A stretch of 62,863 nucleotides of DNA from Sphingobacterium deserti (GCF_000757725.1 NZ_JJMU01000001.1:1-62863); one strand, 5' to 3'. Shown: positions 35,456 through 45,677, numbered from the stretch's first letter. Translations and numbers: made by a program. Notes: generated by a model not told the origin, from the sequence alone.

Positions 35456-37475
35456 TTAAATTAATATCTATGTGAAACGAAGCTCCTCTTCCTATTACAG
35501 AATCGACTTCCAGTTGTCCATTAAGCAATTCTACCCTATTTAGTATATTTGATAAGCCGATACCACTAGCCCTTTCTGGATTCTTATTAAAGGTGAAGCC
35601 CTTCCCGTTGTCTTCTACGGATAAATAGAAATGTCCATCATTTTCATTGCACTGCACCCAAACCTTACTTGCATCACTGTGTTTGACGGCATTGGTAAGT
35701 AATTCCTGTACTATTCTATAAACGGATATCAAGAACGACTGATCATAATCATTTCGTAAATCTCTCGCTTCAAATTCTATATCTAGCCCCTTGTGACGCA
35801 TAGCATTGCAAAGATCACCCAGTGCAGCCTCCAACCCCATATAAAGTAAGGATTCAGGCATCATATTCCTTGCGACTCGACGCAGTTCGTTAACTGATTG
35901 ATCGAGCTGATTGATAATATTATACAGTTCCATATTGGTTTCTTCCTTTCGCTGTTCAGCCTGCTGGTCATCTGCTACTGCTGAAAGTTGTAATTTGACA
36001 CTAGCTAACATCCCTCCCAATCCATCGTGAAGATCGCGCGCGATACGGCTCCGCTCCTTTTCTTGTCCTTGTACCATAGCGTTGAATACGCTAATTTTTT
36101 CTCGCTGTTGCAGGTTCTTCAGTTCTTGATGCAACAACAGCTCTTGCTGTGCGGCTAAGCGTTTTCTATTACGTGAGGTATTGTACCATAAAACACTTAA
36201 TAGCGCCAATAAAGCACTGGCAAATACCATTATTACCAGCCAACTTTGGGTACGCTTTAAAGATAATTGCTGTTCTTGAAATTTACTCTTTGCGAGCAAC
36301 AACTCGTTTTCCCTTTCCGCCGTTTTATATTTTTGTTCCAATGTGAGAATCTTGTCTTCGCCTGCGTGTGCAAAAACACTATCTGAGACCAACTTGAATT
36401 TTTCATACCACTGAGCAGCTTCTTTAAAATTTCCAGTCAGCGTATTCAGGTTTGCAATATGGTAGTACAATGTTTGCTTATTGCGCAACAGTGACTTTCC
36501 TTCCACATAGGGCAATACTTGAATCAGTGCCGCCTTCGCTTCTTTATATCTGCCCATTCGCTTCAACGCTTCATACTGACCGTACAAAATGTTCGGAATA
36601 ATATCCTGACTATTCATCTGCTTCGCCCTCAGCAATGCTTTATCGAAATGTGCGAGCGCGTTACCAATCTCGTTTTTACGCTCCCAATAACTTCCTTCCA
36701 CGACATGATAAGTAGGCATATAGCTTGACAACGGAATCGCTTTTGATACTGTTTCCGCACTATCTAGAAATTTACGTGCGTTTTCCATATCTTGTTGATA
36801 GAGCCGATTTCGCGCAGCATTTACAAACAAAGTCAATCGTTCCTCCTCGCTATTTGCTTTTCTTTGCAACAATTGTAATGCTTCACCGTAGTATTGATTA
36901 GCTTTATCATAACGCTGCATGTTCATCAAAGCCATAGCAACATTTTGAAGGTTGACACCGAGCAACACGGAATCGCGTATATCCTTCGCCATCGGAATAA
37001 CTTTATTCAGGAGCACCTCCACATATTCTTCAGCATGGCCATCGCGTTGCAAAAGCGCTCCATAACTTCCAAGTGCACGTATTCGATACCGCAAAGCACG
37101 CTTATTGTCAGGCAATGCCTTTAGTATATTGTCTACTTCCAGATACGCGCTTTTGGCTCTCTCTGGCGCCGGCTCAAAGAGCACAGACGCGCGATAGAAT
37201 GAAAATATCCCTTGATAATACCTGTCTTTTGCTTTGGTTCCCAAAAGGTCGTGCGCCTCATCAATATAGTAGAAGGCCTTTACCGTGTCGTAATCGCTCC
37301 AAAAGAAACTAAGATCAAGCAACGCTTCTGCTTTTTGTTCGGGATCTGTAATTTTGGACAAAACCTGGTACAAACTGTCACCGTAGACCTGTATGCTTCT
37401 CTCTGACTGCGCAAAAAGGGAATTAGCAAAAAAAAGTAATTGCAGAATTAAGCATAAGTTTCGGGTGTGGCGCAT
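35448..37475 (-). CDS. TPR sensor histidine kinase, HisKA_3 type
   Basis: 675 residues. Signal peptide (about 1-22), then TPR repeats across about 30-390 (periplasmic), one membrane helix (about 412-432) and a coiled coil. The dimerisation/phosphorylation domain is HisKA_3: RSRIARDLHDGLGGMLASVKLQL. The ATPase domain has LLTNAVKHSDASKV, VEDNGKGF and ASGIGLSNILNRV, typical of the NarX/DesK-type. It is co-encoded with the LuxR-type regulator that overlaps its 3' end, forming a complete two-component system. The signal is not deducible; TPR kinases of this kind are widespread in Bacteroidota. Confidence 0.92.
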   Translation of the reverse strand: MRHTRNLCLILQLLFFANSLFAQSERSIQVYGDSLYQVLSKITDPEQKAEALLDLSFFWSDYDTVKAFYYIDEAHDLLGTKAKDRYYQGIFSFYRASVLFEPAPERAKSAYLEVDNILKALPDNKRALRYRIRALGSYGALLQRDGHAEEYVEVLLNKVIPMAKDIRDSVLLGVNLQNVAMALMNMQRYDKANQYYGEALQLLQRKANSEEERLTLFVNAARNRLYQQDMENARKFLDSAETVSKAIPLSSYMPTYHVVEGSYWERKNEIGNALAHFDKALLRAKQMNSQDIIPNILYGQYEALKRMGRYKEAKAALIQVLPYVEGKSLLRNKQTLYYHIANLNTLTGNFKEAAQWYEKFKLVSDSVFAHAGEDKILTLEQKYKTAERENELLLAKSKFQEQQLSLKRTQSWLVIMVFASALLALLSVLWYNTSRNRKRLAAQQELLLHQELKNLQQREKISVFNAMVQGQEKERSRIARDLHDGLGGMLASVKLQLSAVADDQQAEQRKEETNMELYNIINQLDQSVNELRRVARNMMPESLLYMGLEAALGDLCNAMRHKGLDIEFEARDLRNDYDQSFLISVYRIVQELLTNAVKHSDASKVWVQCNENDGHFYLSVEDNGKGFTFNKNPERASGIGLSNILNRVELLNGQLEVDSVIGRGASFHIDINLNG

Positions 37476-37521
37476 CGTTTCTATCGGGTGTATGCGTTGA
37501 ATATACGTATTAAACCTTGAA

Positions 37522-38133
37522 CTAGCAATCCGGGACCATTCCCATAGTCACGCCCGACGGGCTCCAAATAGGGACCAGACGCATTTCACATCCTTCTCCG
37601 TTATCAGTCGTCATGTCGCGTGATGTTTCAAACGTCAGATTTAGGATGGCATTTTTGGGGAAAGCCCCTATTTCCTCTAAAAACTCTACGCGCATAGCGA
37701 CTGATGCCTTTTCTCGCTCGAAGCTTCCATTAAAATTCATCGATTGCGATGAGTTAACTATTGTTCCTGTCAAAGTATTACCGTTAATAGCAAACATAGA
37801 ATTTGGATCGCTTTCGCCTGCTCGAAAATTTCCGTCGTTGTACGCGCCTCGAATTTTAAAGTTTATTTCTCCCTCATCCCCAAAATCAGCCAAAAACAGC
37901 AGCGAAACAGAATCCGCCGTAGGCTCCATCAATGCAATTCGTGCCTCCCCTTCCCAGTTATAATTTACCTGGCCGTTGAGTAGTCGCTGCCCTTTGGCTT
38001 CCCCTTTAAAAGGTTTTGATCCGTATAGGGATACAAAATCATCATTATCACTTGGTCCATCTCCATCTTTGGAACAGCCTGTCAGCAATAGCAATGCCGT
38101 TGCAATACATAGTGTTAAAAAATTATTTTTCAT
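37522..38133 (-). CDS. hypothetical lipoprotein
   Basis: 203 residues with a lipobox signal peptide (LLLLTGC, lipidated Cys near 20) and an Asp/Gly-rich linker just after it (KDGDGPSDNDDF). The mature part is a beta-rich domain without recognised motifs; a pair of Cys residues near the C-terminus (GEGCEMR ... VPDC) could form a disulfide. It lies 19 nt after the stop of the next upstream lipoprotein gene (38153-39166) on the same strand, so both are probably one operon. Function unknown. Confidence 0.65.
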   Translation of the reverse strand: MKNNFLTLCIATALLLLTGCSKDGDGPSDNDDFVSLYGSKPFKGEAKGQRLLNGQVNYNWEGEARIALMEPTADSVSLLFLADFGDEGEINFKIRGAYNDGNFRAGESDPNSMFAINGNTLTGTIVNSSQSMNFNGSFEREKASVAMRVEFLEEIGAFPKNAILNLTFETSRDMTTDNGEGCEMRLVPIWSPSGVTMGMVPDC

Positions 38134-38152
38134 ATGTTCTAATATATAGGTG

Positions 38153-39166
38153 TTATCGCCATAGCATTTGCCCCCCGGCCGCCTCTATTTTATCTTTATC
38201 CTTCCATATAACAGGAATCGCTTCCGGCGAGTTTTGCTCTATCGGATCTACGTTATATGGCCCACCTGTGCTGGGAATAATTTTCAGTTGCCAGATATAT
38301 CCAAAAGGTCCTGTTTGCCTATATTCGGTACCGATCAATAAATGCCTGCCATCTGGGGAAAAAGCAGGTTCGGCCTCTTTGAAATTACTTGTGGTCAGCT
38401 GCGTTAGATTTGTCCCGTCCATGTTCATCGTATGAAGGTGGTTCCCTATCCGCACAACAAGCATGCTGCCCTGCATATTCACCTGTAAATCACCCCAATC
38501 ATCATAATCCATCTGCCTGACCAATGTCCCATTGGTATACGGCGGATCCAACCGAAGAATCAGCTTGCCGTGGGTGAGCAATAGACTATTGTTAGGTAGC
38601 CAAAGTCGCGTTTCATTGAAATCGAACTCTTCCCCATTAATTCCCATTATCCGCGTTACAAACTCGCCGTTGCGCTTTAATATCGTTATACCATCCTCTG
38701 CATCATTTGAAGTGACTACAATGAAATTGTTATCAGGCGATAGAAAACCTTTGCAAAAGGTATTGGTTGACGGACTGTTATAAATGAACTCCTCAACGAT
38801 ACCGCTATCATCCATGTTGCTTATTGTGAAACGGATATCGTACTGCCCTAGTGAGCTCGCATTTATAACCGAAAGTCGCAATTTGCCATCCCGTGATATG
38901 TCGAAGTTATTTAATTTGGTATTATCCGGGATAAAAGCGCCGCCAGTGCCATCTGGCAAGCTCATTTTAATGATTCCTTCCGTGGCCCAGTCATAATAAA
39001 TTGTACCGCTCAAATACTCTGGGTATTTATTATTACCTGGGTCGTCTGGGCCATCGCTTTTGGAGCACGCTATTAAGAACAGCAAGGAACTAAGCAACAT
39101 AAGATTTAGCCGGTACAAATAAGGCCGAGTATCTTTATCAATTGTTTGTATGGTGTCTATTTTCAT
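38153..39166 (-). CDS. TolB-like beta-propeller lipoprotein
   Basis: 337 residues. After a short basic leader the signal peptide ends in a lipobox (LFLIAC, Cys near 34), so the mature protein is membrane anchored. Repeated propeller strands of WD40/PD40 type are visible, including DISRDGKLRLSVIN, LSPDNNFIVVTSN and EPAFSPDGRHLLIG, the last a textbook TolB-type blade. Such modules mostly mediate protein interaction or substrate binding in the envelope. It probably forms a two-gene unit with the downstream lipoprotein (37522-38133). Specific partner unknown. Confidence 0.75.
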   Translation of the reverse strand: MKIDTIQTIDKDTRPYLYRLNLMLLSSLLFLIACSKSDGPDDPGNNKYPEYLSGTIYYDWATEGIIKMSLPDGTGGAFIPDNTKLNNFDISRDGKLRLSVINASSLGQYDIRFTISNMDDSGIVEEFIYNSPSTNTFCKGFLSPDNNFIVVTSNDAEDGITILKRNGEFVTRIMGINGEEFDFNETRLWLPNNSLLLTHGKLILRLDPPYTNGTLVRQMDYDDWGDLQVNMQGSMLVVRIGNHLHTMNMDGTNLTQLTTSNFKEAEPAFSPDGRHLLIGTEYRQTGPFGYIWQLKIIPSTGGPYNVDPIEQNSPEAIPVIWKDKDKIEAAGGQMLWR

Positions 39167-39405
39167 CGTTCCGAAATTATAATGAAGTTGATTATAACAA
39201 AGTTATCCAACCAATACCTCGTAGACAATCCACGAAAACCAGTAATTTATAACGCTATCGAATAGAAAATTAAATCAATGACAGGAGAACATTTAACAAT
39301 CTAGCGTTTAGTAATGAGCAACAAAAAAATAGAAGGTCATGGATCCGTCTATAAAACGTAGATTTGATCACTGACATAATTTTACGTATTTAGAAGATAT
39401 AAACA

Positions 39406-40245
39406 GTGAAAGAGCAGAAAACATGGTTTATAACCGGCGCATCTCGGGGCTTCGGTTTAGCGTTGACAAAGCGTTTATTATTAAATGGTGACCGAGTTAT
39501 TGCAACCAGCAGGAGCATTGAAGTTCTTCGTTCTCAAGTAGCAAATGATACCGACAATTTTCTACCCCTCCAGGTGGACTTAACTTCGGATCTTGCTGTC
39601 AAAGAGGCGGTAGACTATGCTATCGATAGATTTGAAAAATTGGATGTTGTGGTGAACAATGCGGGCTATGCGCTAATCGGTAGTGTAGAGGAGATGAGTG
39701 ATGAGGAATTTCGTGCGACCGTAGATGTCAACCTTTTTGCGACCGTCAATGTACTTCGCTATGTGATTCCACATTTTCGATCCAGACGCGCAGGCCATAT
39801 TATTAATATTTCGTCTATTGCAGGATATTCAGGCATTGCTTTAGCCAGCAGCTATAGCGCATCGAAATTCGCGGTTGTGGGTCTTACGGAAAGCTTAATG
39901 AAAGAACTGGCGGATTTCGACGTGAAGGTAACGCTTGTTGCACCTGGAGAGTTTCGCACAAGCTTTATGGACGACGCTTCCATACGCTATGTAAGTACCC
40001 GCGTTCCTGAATACCTAATGGACCAGACGCAGCAGGCTTGGTCTGAAGCTAGCGGCGAACAACCCGGCGATCCAGAAAAACTTGTCGAAGTGTTAGACGC
40101 TATTGCTCACATGGACTTGCCACCACAACGATTAATCTTGGGACCAGATGCCTACCAACTATTTATTGAACAGCAACGCATACAAGAGGAAGAAGTAGAA
40201 AAATACAGAACGATAACATTATCAACTGATTTTGACAACGACTAG
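39406..40245 (+). CDS. SDR family NAD(P)-dependent oxidoreductase
   Basis: 279 residues, GTG start. Classical SDR with TGASRGFG cofactor loop at 11-18, NNAGYA near 85, catalytic Ser in ISSIAGYSG near 138 and the YSASK active-site Tyr/Lys near 152. Length fits the classical group with a C-terminal extension typical of oxidoreductases that act on ketones or hydroxyls of small molecules. It is a single-gene unit. The substrate cannot be inferred. A second SDR (43176-44195) belongs to a different subgroup with a membrane leader. Confidence 0.87.
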   Translation: MKEQKTWFITGASRGFGLALTKRLLLNGDRVIATSRSIEVLRSQVANDTDNFLPLQVDLTSDLAVKEAVDYAIDRFEKLDVVVNNAGYALIGSVEEMSDEEFRATVDVNLFATVNVLRYVIPHFRSRRAGHIINISSIAGYSGIALASSYSASKFAVVGLTESLMKELADFDVKVTLVAPGEFRTSFMDDASIRYVSTRVPEYLMDQTQQAWSEASGEQPGDPEKLVEVLDAIAHMDLPPQRLILGPDAYQLFIEQQRIQEEEVEKYRTITLSTDFDND

Positions 40246-40383
40246 TACGTTTTCATTTCGACGTCATTGATCTACTACATATTTCCGCCGACGATACACT
40301 TACATAGCGTGAAGAAAACAAATAACGTATTTTGGCCTGGAAGTTGTAAGGTGACGACTATCAAAAACAAAAAAGTATTAGAA

Positions 40384-41283
40384 ATGAAAATGTACAAAAA
40401 AATCTCCACCGCTCTTTTCGCTGTTTTAGTGACTATCGGCTTTCTCAGCTGTAGTAACGATAATGACGATGTTCAACCCGACGGAGAGACAATTGAGGTA
40501 TCTGCGCTTCCGCAGGCATCACGCACCACATTGAGCACTTATTTTACGGATGCGAATGTTACATCGGCAAGAAGATCAAGCAGCGCGAATATCTATGGTT
40601 CTATCTACAAGGCTTTATTAAGCAATGGCTTCGAGATAGATTTTGACAAAGATGGCTTATGGACCGAGATTGAGAGCGAGAGAAATTTACCCATTCCAAG
40701 CAGTTTTCTGGAAGGTCAAGTTCCCGCGATTCAAGCATATGTAGTGGCTAACTATGCCAATAATCATATAATCGAGATAGAACGTGAGCAATTTGGTTTC
40801 ACCGTGGAGCTCAATAATAGCGTGGATTTGGTATTCGACCGTGAGCAAAGATTTATAGGTGTCGATTTGGATGGCAATGATGATGATGACGAAGTGCGTA
40901 TTCCATTGGAGCAATTACCAGCGAATGCACGTAATTTCCTTACTACTTCTTTTAACGGTGCGACTGCAATTACAATTAAAAGAGAAAAAGATGATAATGA
41001 GATCTCCTTCGAAGTTTATTTAGACAACGGAATAAAAATTCAATTTAACGAAGCTGGAGATTGGGTAGAAATTGAAAGCAAACGCAATGTAATTATTCCA
41101 GCGGCACTAATTCCTGCTAATATTGCCCAGTATATTGTTCAATCTTTTCCCGCCTACGTTGTAAAAGAGATCGAAAAGAAGCGTAACGGTAGCTTCACTA
41201 TTGAAATACAACATACGACAAGTGGAAATGATCTAGAATTAGAATTCGATGCGAATGGTAATTTTATTCGTGTAGAGGATTAA
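40384..41283 (+). CDS. PepSY-like DUF2874 lipoprotein with internal duplication
   Basis: About 300 residues from the ATG at 40384 (the longer frame adds a non-conserved 39-residue leader). The signal peptide ends in a lipobox-like GFLSCSNDNDD. Two PepSY-like (DUF2874) units of about 120 residues follow, recognisable by the paired patterns GLWTEIESERNLPIPSSF ... FDREQRFIGVD and GDWVEIESKRNVIIPAAL ... FDANGNFIRVE, so the protein arose by duplication. These proteins are periplasmic with uncertain role. The Asp-rich linker near the centre (GNDDDDEVR) may be flexible. Single gene with a possible terminator after it. Confidence 0.78.
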   Translation: MKMYKKISTALFAVLVTIGFLSCSNDNDDVQPDGETIEVSALPQASRTTLSTYFTDANVTSARRSSSANIYGSIYKALLSNGFEIDFDKDGLWTEIESERNLPIPSSFLEGQVPAIQAYVVANYANNHIIEIEREQFGFTVELNNSVDLVFDREQRFIGVDLDGNDDDDEVRIPLEQLPANARNFLTTSFNGATAITIKREKDDNEISFEVYLDNGIKIQFNEAGDWVEIESKRNVIIPAALIPANIAQYIVQSFPAYVVKEIEKKRNGSFTIEIQHTTSGNDLELEFDANGNFIRVED

Positions 41284-41312
41284 TCTTTAGGCTATACAAT
41301 TCATATTTTGCA

Positions 41313-41343
41313 GGCGGCTGTCAGAATCTGGCGGCCGTCTTTT
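41313..41343 (+). terminator. possible terminator of the PepSY-like gene
   Basis: Stem GGCGGC (41313-41318)/GCCGTC (41334-41339), one wobble pair, with an inner CAG/CTG stem, followed by TTTT; 30 nt after the stop codon. Confidence 0.45.
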
Positions 41344-41500
41344 GTAAACTTTAAAAATAATTACGGGAGGAAGGGTGCTGATGGAAAGCAAAGTGAACTC
41401 GAGCACAGTACACAACAGAAAAACAGCTTCATCTTCCCCTCCCCACCGTAATAGTTATAATTGGACTAAAAATCAGTTTAAACATCACATTTAAGCAGCA

Positions 41501-42415
41501 TTAGCTATCGGTATTATACCAATTTCTAAACTCTTTTGCGAAATCACGGCTAATGATAATTTCTTTTACGCTTTTTACAGACCGTTTTAGCTGGACACGG
41601 ATACGACCGTGCCTTGCCGGTTGATACCCAATTATAATATGCCGATTTATCAAATACCGACGGCTTGCCTTAAAGAATAGATCTGGGTCGAGGCTTTCAG
41701 CCAACGTGTCAAGTGCGTAATCAAATTCATAGGTAAATCCCCCATCCTTCAGCATACAACTACGCCCCTCAGCTGAGGCCTCAAAAAGGCCAATACTTTC
41801 TACTAATATGACTTCCTTACGGAAGCCTACACGCACATCCAAAGATTTTAAATAATTCGTCGGCAGGTTCGCCTGTGAAAGGTCGGACAGTTTCTTCTCC
41901 GCCGATTCACACGCTCTGGACAACATATCCCCCATATTGCATGCAAAAAAGCAGAAATCTACAAAAAACCAAACGGTATAAATTAAGTTGATCACAAGAA
42001 GAAAACTGAAAATCACGGGTTGAAGCATAAATGCAAACCGCTGTACTAACGAAGCATCTCCGCTATATAGAAACAGTATGAGAGATAAAAGCCCCGTGAT
42101 GAGTACACTCGGTAATGCAACTATAAGTAATGTTTGAATGGTTAATCTGGAAGTGAAATTTAAAGGCCAAGGTAGCTTTCTATCGAAAGAAAGGACTATC
42201 TTCTGAACGCTTACCCAAAGCGTTGTAATTAGGAAATATGAAGTCAGCAACAGGGGAACGCCTCCGAGATCCCTACCGCTATTACGTAAACTTTCTGCCA
42301 ATACAGGGTAAGTGTAACAGGCAAGAAGGAAGCTTAACAGGCCTTGAAAAAGTAACGGACAATAAGATAATTTGACACTATCTCGAAAAGAATAAGTTAA
42401 ATCTTTCAAATACAT
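41501..42415 (-). CDS. LytTR-type DNA-binding protein with membrane N-terminus
   Basis: 304 residues. Four predicted membrane helices occupy about 20-175 (blocks such as LLFQGLLSFLLACYTYPV and FMLQPVIFSFLLVINLIYTVWFF). A C-terminal LytTR domain (about 205-304) contains the conserved RKEVILVESIGLFEASAEGRSC, FFKASRRYLINRHIIIGY and RDFAKEFRNW patterns of the DNA-binding fold. It lacks a receiver domain, so it is a membrane-bound one-component LytTR regulator. A perfect palindrome lies 25-43 bp upstream of its start codon (42438-42458), a candidate autoregulatory site. Targets unknown. Confidence 0.82.
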   Translation of the reverse strand: MYLKDLTYSFRDSVKLSYCPLLFQGLLSFLLACYTYPVLAESLRNSGRDLGGVPLLLTSYFLITTLWVSVQKIVLSFDRKLPWPLNFTSRLTIQTLLIVALPSVLITGLLSLILFLYSGDASLVQRFAFMLQPVIFSFLLVINLIYTVWFFVDFCFFACNMGDMLSRACESAEKKLSDLSQANLPTNYLKSLDVRVGFRKEVILVESIGLFEASAEGRSCMLKDGGFTYEFDYALDTLAESLDPDLFFKASRRYLINRHIIIGYQPARHGRIRVQLKRSVKSVKEIIISRDFAKEFRNWYNTDS

Positions 42416-42437
42416 AATGGCGAGTTTTAAATAACAA

Positions 42438-42458
42438 AAGTTAGTAAAGGACTAACTT
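42438..42458. promoter_or_regulatory. palindrome upstream of the LytTR gene
   Basis: AAGTTAGT, 5-nt spacer, ACTAACTT: a perfect 8+8 inverted repeat immediately upstream of the LytTR-protein gene. It could be an operator or a leader hairpin. Confidence 0.4.
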
Positions 42459-43175
42459 ATGCTAAAATAAAAAATCGCTATAGTTAATAAAAATGCAGCA
42501 GCCTTTTTCTTGATAATTTTAGATGAAACGCGTGCGGAACGACGGTGAACAATTGTGCCGTCCACTTTACGCAAATAGAATGGCGATACTTTTGGCGAGT
42601 AGTCTAACGTAGAAACAACCCCCTGTTAACTAACCAATTAAACTTTATAATTCAGGTCGTGCCTTATGGATTTGTCTTTCGTAGACGAAAAACCAACGCG
42701 TTGAATCTCGGTAGTGGATCGCTTTCCAGAAAGACAGCATGAACTGCACAGTTCGATTTTAGTATGTTAAAATAATGCATATTAAAAAGTTGAAAATTCA
42801 GCTACCTACATCTTTTTTGCATATTAAGCATATGCTTTATCGACGACCGTAAGCTTCCTTCTCGAACGACACAAAAAAAATAGGATGCCGATGGAACTAT
42901 TTTTAAGAAATGTCTAATACCTTTTAATCCAAAAGCGTGAAGTTTAGCTGTCGATTTTCGACTGTAAAAAGCTGAACTCTATCTCTCTCTTACGAAAACT
43001 TAAACTTTGCTTAACAGGTCGCGGATTGCTTCCAGTAGACCAATAGAAATGGCCGACGACTTGAAGCCAAAGTCTATACTTCTAAAAAACACAGCAAACA
43101 AGTAGATAGATTGTCGGACGGGCGTATGGTAAAAAAGCATACGCCATTAAAGTCTGCGTCGCAACAATTCCGAAA
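42459..43175. other. gene-free interval
   Basis: No supported ORF over about 700 bp. A perfect 8-bp hairpin GGCGTATG/CATACGCC at 43123-43147 lies downstream of the SDR gene (minus strand) and may be its 3' end, though without a T-run. The rest shows short A/T runs only. Confidence 0.3.
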
Positions 43176-44195
43176 TTAAAATTGATTAAACTTTTTAGCC
43201 GATCTATCTGCTAAAAATCCAGTGACTGTTTTCGTTAACCAAGATTCGCTTTGGTACCCTTTCTTGGTGGTCTTGTCCGTACCTGATGGCAAAAACGCTC
43301 CTATTTTTTCTGTAATTATGGCGGTGGTCTCGGGCAGCAAAGCTTGTAAGGCAATAGCTACTTTTGCATTTAAACCTAATGTGATGTTTCTCTTCCGCTC
43401 CTCAATCCCCTCAACGATAGTCTTCGCTGCAAAGGCAGCATGCTGCGATAATAGCGGTAGCGAATCGGCTATCTTAAACCATGCATACTCTGATTGGTGA
43501 TTACCTTTGACGTCGATATTGCGGGGACTTCCTGTACGCATGAGACTCGGCACTACCGTAGTAACTCGAACATTTTCCTTAGCCAGTTCTGCTGAAAAAC
43601 CTTGGGATAGCCCCACAAGTGCGAATTTACTCACACTGTAAGGTAGCATGTGTGGCACCGACAATTTACCTCCTATGGAAGCAATGTTGACAATGTGCCC
43701 CACCTTGCGATTTCTAAAGTGTGGAAGGATAGCTTTCGTAGTGAATAGGCTGGACCAACAATTAGTATCCATAATTTGCTTGTAATCGGCGATATCCATG
43801 GTTTCTTCCGGTCCTACTATCATTGCGCCTGCATTATTTATTAAAACATCAATACGACCGTATTCTGCAATCACGCTTGCTATCATATTTTCTACATCCT
43901 CGGCCTGACTGACATCTGCGACACAGGTAAAAACTGTGCCGCCAGCGGCCTGCAAGCTTGCAGATGCCTGCGCTAGATTTTCTTCATTACGCGCACATAG
44001 GGCGAGTATAGCACCCTTTTTTACAAGTTCTTGCGCCAGAGCAAGACCAAGGCCGCGAGACCCACCCGTTATCAGGACGACCTTACCATAAAGGTTTTGT
44101 TTCTTACCTTGACGTATTACTTTATCCATCACTATACGTGCGCCAACAGCGAAAAGTGCAATTTTTAGTGTGTTCGATAATATATTCGTTTTCAT
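43176..44195 (-). CDS. SDR family oxidoreductase with N-terminal membrane leader
   Basis: About 339 residues from the ATG at 44195 (an upstream frame to 44276 adds a non-conserved leader). A hydrophobic N-terminal segment (KIALFAVGARIVM, about 12-24) precedes the Rossmann domain: TGGSRGLG cofactor motif, NNAGAM, catalytic Ser in NIASIGG and YSVSK active-site Tyr/Lys. The C-terminal extension past 260 contains basic helices. It is first in a set of stress genes on the same strand, upstream of none and downstream of the dehydrogenase by 134 bp. Substrate unknown. Confidence 0.83.
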   Translation of the reverse strand: MKTNILSNTLKIALFAVGARIVMDKVIRQGKKQNLYGKVVLITGGSRGLGLALAQELVKKGAILALCARNEENLAQASASLQAAGGTVFTCVADVSQAEDVENMIASVIAEYGRIDVLINNAGAMIVGPEETMDIADYKQIMDTNCWSSLFTTKAILPHFRNRKVGHIVNIASIGGKLSVPHMLPYSVSKFALVGLSQGFSAELAKENVRVTTVVPSLMRTGSPRNIDVKGNHQSEYAWFKIADSLPLLSQHAAFAAKTIVEGIEERKRNITLGLNAKVAIALQALLPETTAIITEKIGAFLPSGTDKTTKKGYQSESWLTKTVTGFLADRSAKKFNQF

Positions 44196-44329
44196 CTTAT
44201 ACAGTGTTAAACCGATTTCTCTTTCTATAAAACGAAAGCAGAACGAAATAGTTCGAAAAAAAGCCGATGATAACACCGGCCTCTTTAAAATTATTCTTGG
44301 AAATTTCTCTAAAAAGTCTATTATTTAGT

Positions 44330-45487
44330 CTAAGGTTTCAAAACCACCTTTACACAGTCTTCTTGTTTTTTCTCAAAAATTTCGTAGCCAAAACTTGCTT
44401 CTGAAAGTGGCAATGTATGTGTTATGATATCGTCTAGCACAACCTTTTCTTCCTTAACCAAATCGATCAGCTTATCGATATAATTTAACACGGGTGCTTG
44501 TCCTTGCTTGATCGTAATTCCCTTATCGAAAATTCGGTGCAAAGGAAAGTTATCATAGGTAGACCCATATACACCGACGATGGAAACAGTGCCCATGCGC
44601 CTTACGGCTTGAAAACAGAGATCTAAAACTTTCATCGAACCCATTTCAAAATTTACGGTAGCTTTTAGTTTATCTAAAAAATTACGCTCCGGTTCGAAAC
44701 CGACAGCATCGACACAAACGTCTGCACCACGACCGCCCGTCATCTCTCGTATTGCCTCCACCACGTCAACATTATTCGGGTTTAGGGTATCAACCTTATT
44801 TACTGCTCGTGCTTTATCCAGTCTGTAATCCAACGGATCAATAGCGATAACGCGACTCGCCCCATTCAACCAAGCTGCTTTTTGTGCCATAAGCCCTACA
44901 GGCCCTGAACCAAAGATAGCGACGACTTCTCCCCCTTTCAGCTGCGCCCAATCGATAGCGGACCAACCTGTCGGAAATATATCCGTAAGAAAAAGTGCCT
45001 GCTCATCAGTCAGATGGTCGGGCACAATACGCGGGCTAATATCTGCATACGGTACACGAACATATTCGGCTTGACCGCCGGAGTATCCTCCATAAAGATC
45101 GGTATAGCCAAAAAGTGCTGCGCCTTTTTGATCAAGCATGTCGCCGTTGGGTCCGTAATGTTTATAGTTGGAGTTTTCACACGCTGTTGATGCTTCGTGA
45201 TTACAAAAAAAACATTGACCACAGGCTATTGGAAAAGGTACCACTACGCGATCACCTTTTTTGAGCTTGGTAACTGCCGAGCCAACTTCTTCGACAATAC
45301 CCATAAACTCATGCCCCATGATCAGCTCTTCTTTCTGCGGCACAGCACCACTTAAAATGTGAAGATCACTACCACATATAGCGGTTGATGTAACTCTCAA
45401 AATAACATCTTGTGGATCCAAGATTGATGGATCCGCTACGGTATCTACCCGTATATCTCCGGGTTTGTGAAACACTGCTGCTTTCAT
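44330..45487 (-). CDS. zinc-dependent alcohol dehydrogenase, formaldehyde dehydrogenase-like
   Basis: 385 residues. Catalytic-zinc motif ICGSDLHI (Cys near 38) and GHEFMGIVEEVG (His near 60); a structural zinc cluster in CGQCFFCNHEASTAC. Coenzyme fold GSGPVGLMAQKAA. The sequence resembles glutathione-independent formaldehyde/aldehyde dehydrogenases of the medium-chain family that keep NAD tightly bound. In the operon-like run with the catalase and SDR it may detoxify aldehydes under oxidative stress, which is contextual inference. Substrate not provable from sequence. Confidence 0.87.
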   Translation of the reverse strand: MKAAVFHKPGDIRVDTVADPSILDPQDVILRVTSTAICGSDLHILSGAVPQKEELIMGHEFMGIVEEVGSAVTKLKKGDRVVVPFPIACGQCFFCNHEASTACENSNYKHYGPNGDMLDQKGAALFGYTDLYGGYSGGQAEYVRVPYADISPRIVPDHLTDEQALFLTDIFPTGWSAIDWAQLKGGEVVAIFGSGPVGLMAQKAAWLNGASRVIAIDPLDYRLDKARAVNKVDTLNPNNVDVVEAIREMTGGRGADVCVDAVGFEPERNFLDKLKATVNFEMGSMKVLDLCFQAVRRMGTVSIVGVYGSTYDNFPLHRIFDKGITIKQGQAPVLNYIDKLIDLVKEEKVVLDDIITHTLPLSEASFGYEIFEKKQEDCVKVVLKP

Positions 45488-45620
45488 AGTTTATCGTGAT
45501 TTATATATAATTAATAGGCGGCTATGCGATACTCCTTTTAAATATGATAGCTGCTATTCTTTGAACGTAGGTTTTATCTTTTGGTTCTAATGTGGTTGAT
45601 CGATTGGTAATTTAAAAATA

Positions 45621-45656
45621 AAGTGCAAGGGGTTAATTACCCACTTGCACCTTTTT
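45621..45656 (-). terminator. catalase gene terminator
   Basis: On the minus strand GTGCAAGTGGG can pair with CCCCTTGCAC around a 7-nt loop, followed by a T-rich tract. It lies 20 nt after the catalase stop, so the catalase is transcribed separately from the downstream dehydrogenase. Confidence 0.7.
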
Positions 45657-45677
45657 AGCTTTGCCAAAGCAGCATGA

